NCBI GenBank assembly: GCA_014651175.1
Contig: BMWJ01000007.1
Span: 372,001-436,000, forward strand
Origin: Streptomyces clavifer
Lineage (GTDB): Bacteria > Actinomycetota > Actinomycetes > Streptomycetales > Streptomycetaceae
Direction: 5' to 3'
Length of the DNA stretch: 64,000 nt
Shown here: positions 60,510 through 64,000 of the stretch, in pieces
Layout of the letters: each line of letters starts with the position of its first letter
Position numbering within the stretch: the first letter of the stretch is position 1
The notes under the pieces: model-generated
What the model saw: the letters and a program-made list of their open reading frames with translations, nothing else
What the model was told of the DNA's origin: nothing
The model's database searches: none
Program-made: the position numbers and the translations under genes

Positions 60510-61373
60510 TCAGGTGGGTCCGCCCAGACCGTAGACACGGCGCGCGGTCGCCGAGAACACGGCCCGCTGCCCGTCCTCGCCGAGTCCGGCAGTGAGCGTG
60601 CGCGCCGTGTCGAGGACGTCCGCGTACGAGGCGGCGAGCCGGCACACCGGCCAGTCGGAGCCAAACATCAGCCTCTCGGGTCCGAAGGCGTCAATGACGG
60701 TGTCCGTGTACGGACGCAGATCCTCGGCGGTCCAGGTCCGGGGGTCGGCCTCGGTGACCAGGCCGGAGAGTTTGCAGACGGTGTTGGGCAGCGCGGCGAG
60801 CGCCCGCAGCCCGTCGGCCCAGGGGTGGGTACGCCGCTGGGCCACCGGCGGCTTCCCCGCGTGGTCGAGCACGAAGGTGAGCCCTGGTACCAGGGCGGCG
60901 GCTCGGACGGCGGCGGGCAGTTGATGCGGCAGGACGATCAGGTCGTAGGCGAGTCCGGCGGCGGCGACGGCCCGGAGTCCGCGCAGGACGTCGGGGCGCA
61001 GCAGCCACCGGGGGTCGGCCTCGGCCTGCACCTGGTGGCGGATCCCGACGAGCAGCTCCCCGCCGGGCAGGCCGCGCAGGGCCGCCAGGGTGCCGGCGAC
61101 GTCGGGCGCGGTGAGGTCGGTCCAGCCGACGACGCCGGAGACGAGGCCGCTGCCGGCGGCGAGCTCGAGGAACTCGGGGGTCTCCTCGGCGACGGTGACG
61201 GTCTGGACGAGGACGGTGGCGCCGACACCCGCCGCCCGGGCCTCCGGTTCCAGGTCGGCGAGCGTGAAGGTGCGGCGGAGCGGGGCGAGTTCCTCGCCGG
61301 TGATCCATCCCTGGTCGCGTACGGAGAGATCCCACACGTGGTGGTGGGCGTCGACGAACGGCGGCTGCGTCAT
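60510..61373 (-). CDS. Amidohydrolase 2 family, L-fuconolactonase-like
   Basis: 287 aa. Metal-binding HHHVWDL at residues 11-17 begins the barrel, followed by LVQTVTVAEETPEFLELA, GIRHQVQAEADPRWLLRP, FVLDHAGKPP and RLMFGSDWPVC, all typical of fuconolactone and related sugar lactone hydrolases. Such enzymes open the lactone made by sugar dehydrogenases. The upstream aldo/keto reductase gene (61435-62430) would make the lactone, so the pair suggests a fucose or arabinose oxidation step. Stop at 60510; the preceding 61-bp gap after the reductase suggests one transcript. Confidence 0.85.
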   Translation of the reverse strand: MTQPPFVDAHHHVWDLSVRDQGWITGEELAPLRRTFTLADLEPEARAAGVGATVLVQTVTVAEETPEFLELAAGSGLVSGVVGWTDLTAPDVAGTLAALRGLPGGELLVGIRHQVQAEADPRWLLRPDVLRGLRAVAAAGLAYDLIVLPHQLPAAVRAAALVPGLTFVLDHAGKPPVAQRRTHPWADGLRALAALPNTVCKLSGLVTEADPRTWTAEDLRPYTDTVIDAFGPERLMFGSDWPVCRLAASYADVLDTARTLTAGLGEDGQRAVFSATARRVYGLGGPT

Positions 61374-61434
61374 GTCTCGGTCAGCTCCGTGGGGGACTTC
61401 GCGGTGTGCGGGACCGTACGCCCGGCCGTGGCCG

Positions 61435-62430
61435 TCATGCCGGCCCCGGCGGCTCGGCCTCACTCAGGAGACCTTCGGCGCGCAGGTCGTCCCAGAGGGC
61501 GTCCGGGACCGGGGTGCGCAGCAGGGCGGCGGCGTCGCGCACCTCGTGCGGGGAGCGGAAGCCGACGAGCACGCCCGCGACGGCGGGGTGGCCCAGCGGG
61601 TGGTGCAGCGCCGCGGCGCGCAGCGGGACACCGTGCCGCGCGGCGACGGCCTCCATGCGCAGCGCCCGGTCGACGAGGGGCGCGGGGGCGGCGGCGTAGT
61701 CGTACGTCGCATCCGGGCGCGGGGCGGCGAGGAGCCCCGAGTTGAAGACGCCGCCGACGACGACGCTGCGGCCCCGTGCGGCGGCCTCCGGCAGGAGTGC
61801 GTCGAGGGCGCTCCGGTCGAGGAGGGTGTAGCGGCCTGCGCAGAGGACGGCGTCGACGTCGGTGTCGCGCAGGAAGCGGGTGAGCATGGCCGTCTGGTTC
61901 ATGCCGGCGCCGATCGCCCCGACCATTCCCTCCGCGCGCAGTTGCTCCAGGGCCGGGTAGCCCTCGCGGAAGGCCGCTTCCTCGTGGTCGTCGGGGTCGT
62001 GGAGGTAGACGATGTCGACGCGGTCGAGGCCGAGACGTCCGAGGCTGTCCTCGATGCTCCGGCGAATGCCGTCGGCGCTGAAGTCCCAGCGGCGGCGGTG
62101 GGTGTGCGGCACGGCGAACCCGTCCGACAGTCCTTCGGTGGCGGCCGCCTCCGCCGCCGGCAGCGGGTCGAGCACCCGGCCGGCCTTGGTGGACACCGTG
62201 TACGCGTCACGGGGTCGCGTCCGCAGCGCCTCGCCGAGGCGGCGCTCCGAGAGGCCGAGGCCGTAGTGCGGTGCGGTGTCGAAGCAGCGGACGCCCTCGT
62301 CCCAGGCGGCGTCCACGGCGGCGGCGGCCTGCTCGGGCGCGACCTCGGTGAAGAGGTTGCCGATGGCCGCAGCTCCGAAGGAGAGCTCGGTGATCTCGAC
62401 AGCGCTGCTTCCGAGCCTGATGCGCCGCAT
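61435..62430 (-). CDS. Aldo/keto reductase, sugar 1-dehydrogenase type
   Basis: 331 aa. It has the AKR signature: GSSAVEITELSFGAAAIGN at the N terminus, FDTAPHYGLGLSERRLGEAL with catalytic Asp/Tyr, VSTKAGR for Lys, and DIVYLHDPD. The FDTAPHYG-x2-LSE pattern is that of D-threo-aldose/L-fucose 1-dehydrogenases. It probably oxidises an aldose to a lactone with NAD(P). The next gene encodes an amidohydrolase that would open the lactone. The ATG at 62430 fits the family start. Confidence 0.87.
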   Translation of the reverse strand: MRRIRLGSSAVEITELSFGAAAIGNLFTEVAPEQAAAAVDAAWDEGVRCFDTAPHYGLGLSERRLGEALRTRPRDAYTVSTKAGRVLDPLPAAEAAATEGLSDGFAVPHTHRRRWDFSADGIRRSIEDSLGRLGLDRVDIVYLHDPDDHEEAAFREGYPALEQLRAEGMVGAIGAGMNQTAMLTRFLRDTDVDAVLCAGRYTLLDRSALDALLPEAAARGRSVVVGGVFNSGLLAAPRPDATYDYAAAPAPLVDRALRMEAVAARHGVPLRAAALHHPLGHPAVAGVLVGFRSPHEVRDAAALLRTPVPDALWDDLRAEGLLSEAEPPGPA

Positions 62431-62568
62431 GTCCGTACCGCCCCCGCTGATGATCGCCTGTGGTCCCACAGCGAATATTCATCGGATCACTGGGGTGCGT
62501 CAACACCTGTGACCGCTCTGAGGCGGCGGATTCTCCGCTATCTGTCCGACCTATGGATGGGCGGGGCC

Positions 62569-63924
62569 CTATGCGGGAGCGGGCACGACGGGGAAGAGCG
62601 CCCGCAGGTCACGGAGTTCGTCCCCGACCGCCGACGCAAGGCGGTCGAGGTCGGGCAGCGCCTTGCCGTCGGCCACCAGGCCCACCTGCACCCGCCCGCC
62701 GTACGTGGACAGGGCGACGGCCAGCGACTGCCCGCGGGCCAGCGGGGCCATCGGGTAGACGGCACGCAGCGGGCATCCGCCGAGCGACAGCGCGGAGCGC
62801 GGGAGGGGCACGCTGGTGACCAGGATGTCGAAGAGCATCCGGGCCGCGTTCCCCGCCAGCGGTGCCCCGAACCGGTGCGCCAGCGCGGGCAGCTGGTCGG
62901 CCAGCACCGCGACGGCACCCGCACCGCGCATCGGCCCCGCGGCCTTGTTGCGCACCATGCCCGCACGCACCAGGCGCAGCCGCTCCCGGGCGTCGGGTTC
63001 ACCGACAGGGAGGCCGAGGAGGTAGGCGGAGAGCCTGTTGCCGTCGGCCGCGCCGCCGGGCCTGCGCCGGGAGACGGGGATGAGGGCGCGCGGGTCGGCG
63101 CCGGGGAGCACCTCACCCCGCTCCAGCATCCAGCGCCGCAGCGCCCCCGCGACCACGGCGAGCAGGACGTCGTTGGCCGTACCGCCCTCGGCCCGCCGGA
63201 TCCGCCGGACCGCCTCGGCGTCCATCTCGGCGACGGCCAGCCGCCGGGTGCCGCTGGAGATCGCGGTGAGGGCGGTCGACCCGCGCAGGTCCAGGCGGCT
63301 GGCCCGTACGACGGAGGCGCCGACCCCCAGCGCCCGGCCGACGTCCCCGATCCGGTCGAGCGCCATGCCCGCCGCCTCGTACGGGCCGGGCAGCCAGGAG
63401 CGCGGCGGAACCGGCCGGCGGCGAACGGCGCCCCGCCCTGCCCCGGCGGCGGCGATCTGGTCGAAGATGCCGGCCCCGATGGCCACGGCCCGCATCCCGT
63501 CGGCCAGCGCGTGGTGCAGCTTCACCAGGACGGCGAAGGTTCCGTCGCCGGCTCCGTGGAGGAGGTACATCTGCCAGGGCGGCAGCCCCCGCCCCAGCGG
63601 CCGCTCCATGAGCTCGCCGGCGAGCCGGGTCGCCTCCGCCATGAAGTCGCCCTCGGGGAGCACCACCTGCCTGACGTGCCGATGGACGTCGAAGTCCTTG
63701 TCGGTGAACCAGGCCGCACCGCCGACCGGCAGCAGGACGTCCCGCACCCGCATGCGCAGGCGGGGGATCGCGGCGGCGCGGGCACCGAGCAGGTCGAGAA
63801 GGTGCTGCGGCGAGATCCCGGGCGCCGGGGCGAAGACGGCGAGCGCGCCGAGGTGCATCGGGTGGGCATCGGTTTCGAGGTGCCAGAAAGCCAGATCAAG
63901 AGGTGCCAGTAGCTCGGTACTCAA
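62569..63924 (-). CDS. Wax ester synthase/diacylglycerol acyltransferase
   Basis: 451 aa, the WS/DGAT family. The catalytic HHxxxDG motif is His137-His138-x3-Asp142-Gly143 in LHHALADGM, and the PLSE-type and ND segments GGTANDVLLAVVAGAL are present. It makes triacylglycerol from diacylglycerol and acyl-CoA, the main storage lipid of Streptomyces; a wax ester activity is possible. From memory, S. coelicolor has such a gene at SCO0958. The start is a TTG at 63924 with GAGG 7 nt upstream. About 76 bp of sequence remain to the right edge without a gene. Confidence 0.93.
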   Translation of the reverse strand: MSTELLAPLDLAFWHLETDAHPMHLGALAVFAPAPGISPQHLLDLLGARAAAIPRLRMRVRDVLLPVGGAAWFTDKDFDVHRHVRQVVLPEGDFMAEATRLAGELMERPLGRGLPPWQMYLLHGAGDGTFAVLVKLHHALADGMRAVAIGAGIFDQIAAAGAGRGAVRRRPVPPRSWLPGPYEAAGMALDRIGDVGRALGVGASVVRASRLDLRGSTALTAISSGTRRLAVAEMDAEAVRRIRRAEGGTANDVLLAVVAGALRRWMLERGEVLPGADPRALIPVSRRRPGGAADGNRLSAYLLGLPVGEPDARERLRLVRAGMVRNKAAGPMRGAGAVAVLADQLPALAHRFGAPLAGNAARMLFDILVTSVPLPRSALSLGGCPLRAVYPMAPLARGQSLAVALSTYGGRVQVGLVADGKALPDLDRLASAVGDELRDLRALFPVVPAPA

Positions 63925-64000
63925 CGGGGCCTCGCGTCATCTACAGCAGAACTGCGGGATCGCAGTCAATCCCTGATGGCCGGTTACGGTCAAGCATCGC

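Overview
The window is very GC-rich DNA with strong third-position GC, dense genes, many GTG/TTG starts and stop/start overlaps (ATGA, GTGA, TTGA). A SARP-type regulator, a class F sortase, an ergothioneine operon, an ornithine-lipid acyltransferase pair, a wax ester synthase/DGAT and a PAS-GGDEF-EAL protein together point to a Streptomyces chromosome. From memory, the gene order from the egt operon to the WS/DGAT gene resembles the SCO0910-SCO0958 region of S. coelicolor, where egtABCD, sdh, rmdA and a WS/DGAT gene also occur. I could not check this. The left ~11 kb has no counterpart I recognise there and looks like an accessory island.

Region 1 (1-11.1 kb) is a probable uncharacterised biosynthetic cluster built on a LysW-type amino-group carrier protein. 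One leftward operon encodes a homocitrate-synthase-like enzyme, the carrier, a LysX-type ATP-grasp ligase, an ArgC/LysY-type reductase, an ArgB/LysZ-type kinase, a class I glutamine amidotransferase, a Glu/Leu/Phe/Val-type dehydrogenase, an acyl-CoA ligase and, cut by the left edge, a class I/II aminotransferase. The carrier ends in DWGQ where the family normally ends in DWGE. An Asp/Glu racemase-family gene is divergent from this operon. Next come an atypical OmpR-family regulator without its phosphoacceptor and a degenerate IS701-like transposase. Phased TGTCAAG repeats lie between the divergent genes.

Region 2 (11.4-26.8 kb) holds an MFS exporter and a defective SDR, divergent from a SARP/NB-ARC regulator. 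It continues with an IclR regulator, a small secreted protein, a GH64 beta-1,3-glucanase behind a LacI-type palindrome, a flavin oxidoreductase divergent from thioredoxin, a LacI regulator, a GH18 hydrolase, a PemK/MazF-type protein and a PARG-type protein.

Region 3 (27-45.4 kb) is housekeeping and stress metabolism: egtABCD, an OlsB/OlsA-like pair, an orphan sugar-binding lipoprotein, dodecin, a small helical protein, a short UvrA paralogue, sdhCAB with a divergent LysR regulator, and an RmdA-like cyclic-di-GMP enzyme coupled to a SAM methyltransferase.

Region 4 (45.5-53.4 kb) is cell surface: a repeat lipoprotein, a proline-rich protein, a DUF4239 protein, two anchored proteins sharing a GGLGGS motif beside a class F sortase, a NodB deacetylase, a universal stress protein and a CapA-type lipoprotein.

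Region 5 (53.6-64 kb) has an ECF sigma factor overlapped tail-to-tail by a small zinc-binding anti-sigma-like gene, a LytS/LytTR two-component system co-transcribed with a DUF485/acetate-type symporter, an orphan anti-sigma protein, an Fpg/Nei glycosylase, a fuconolactonase/aldo-keto reductase pair and a WS/DGAT. No rRNA, tRNA, CRISPR or intact insertion sequence was recognised.
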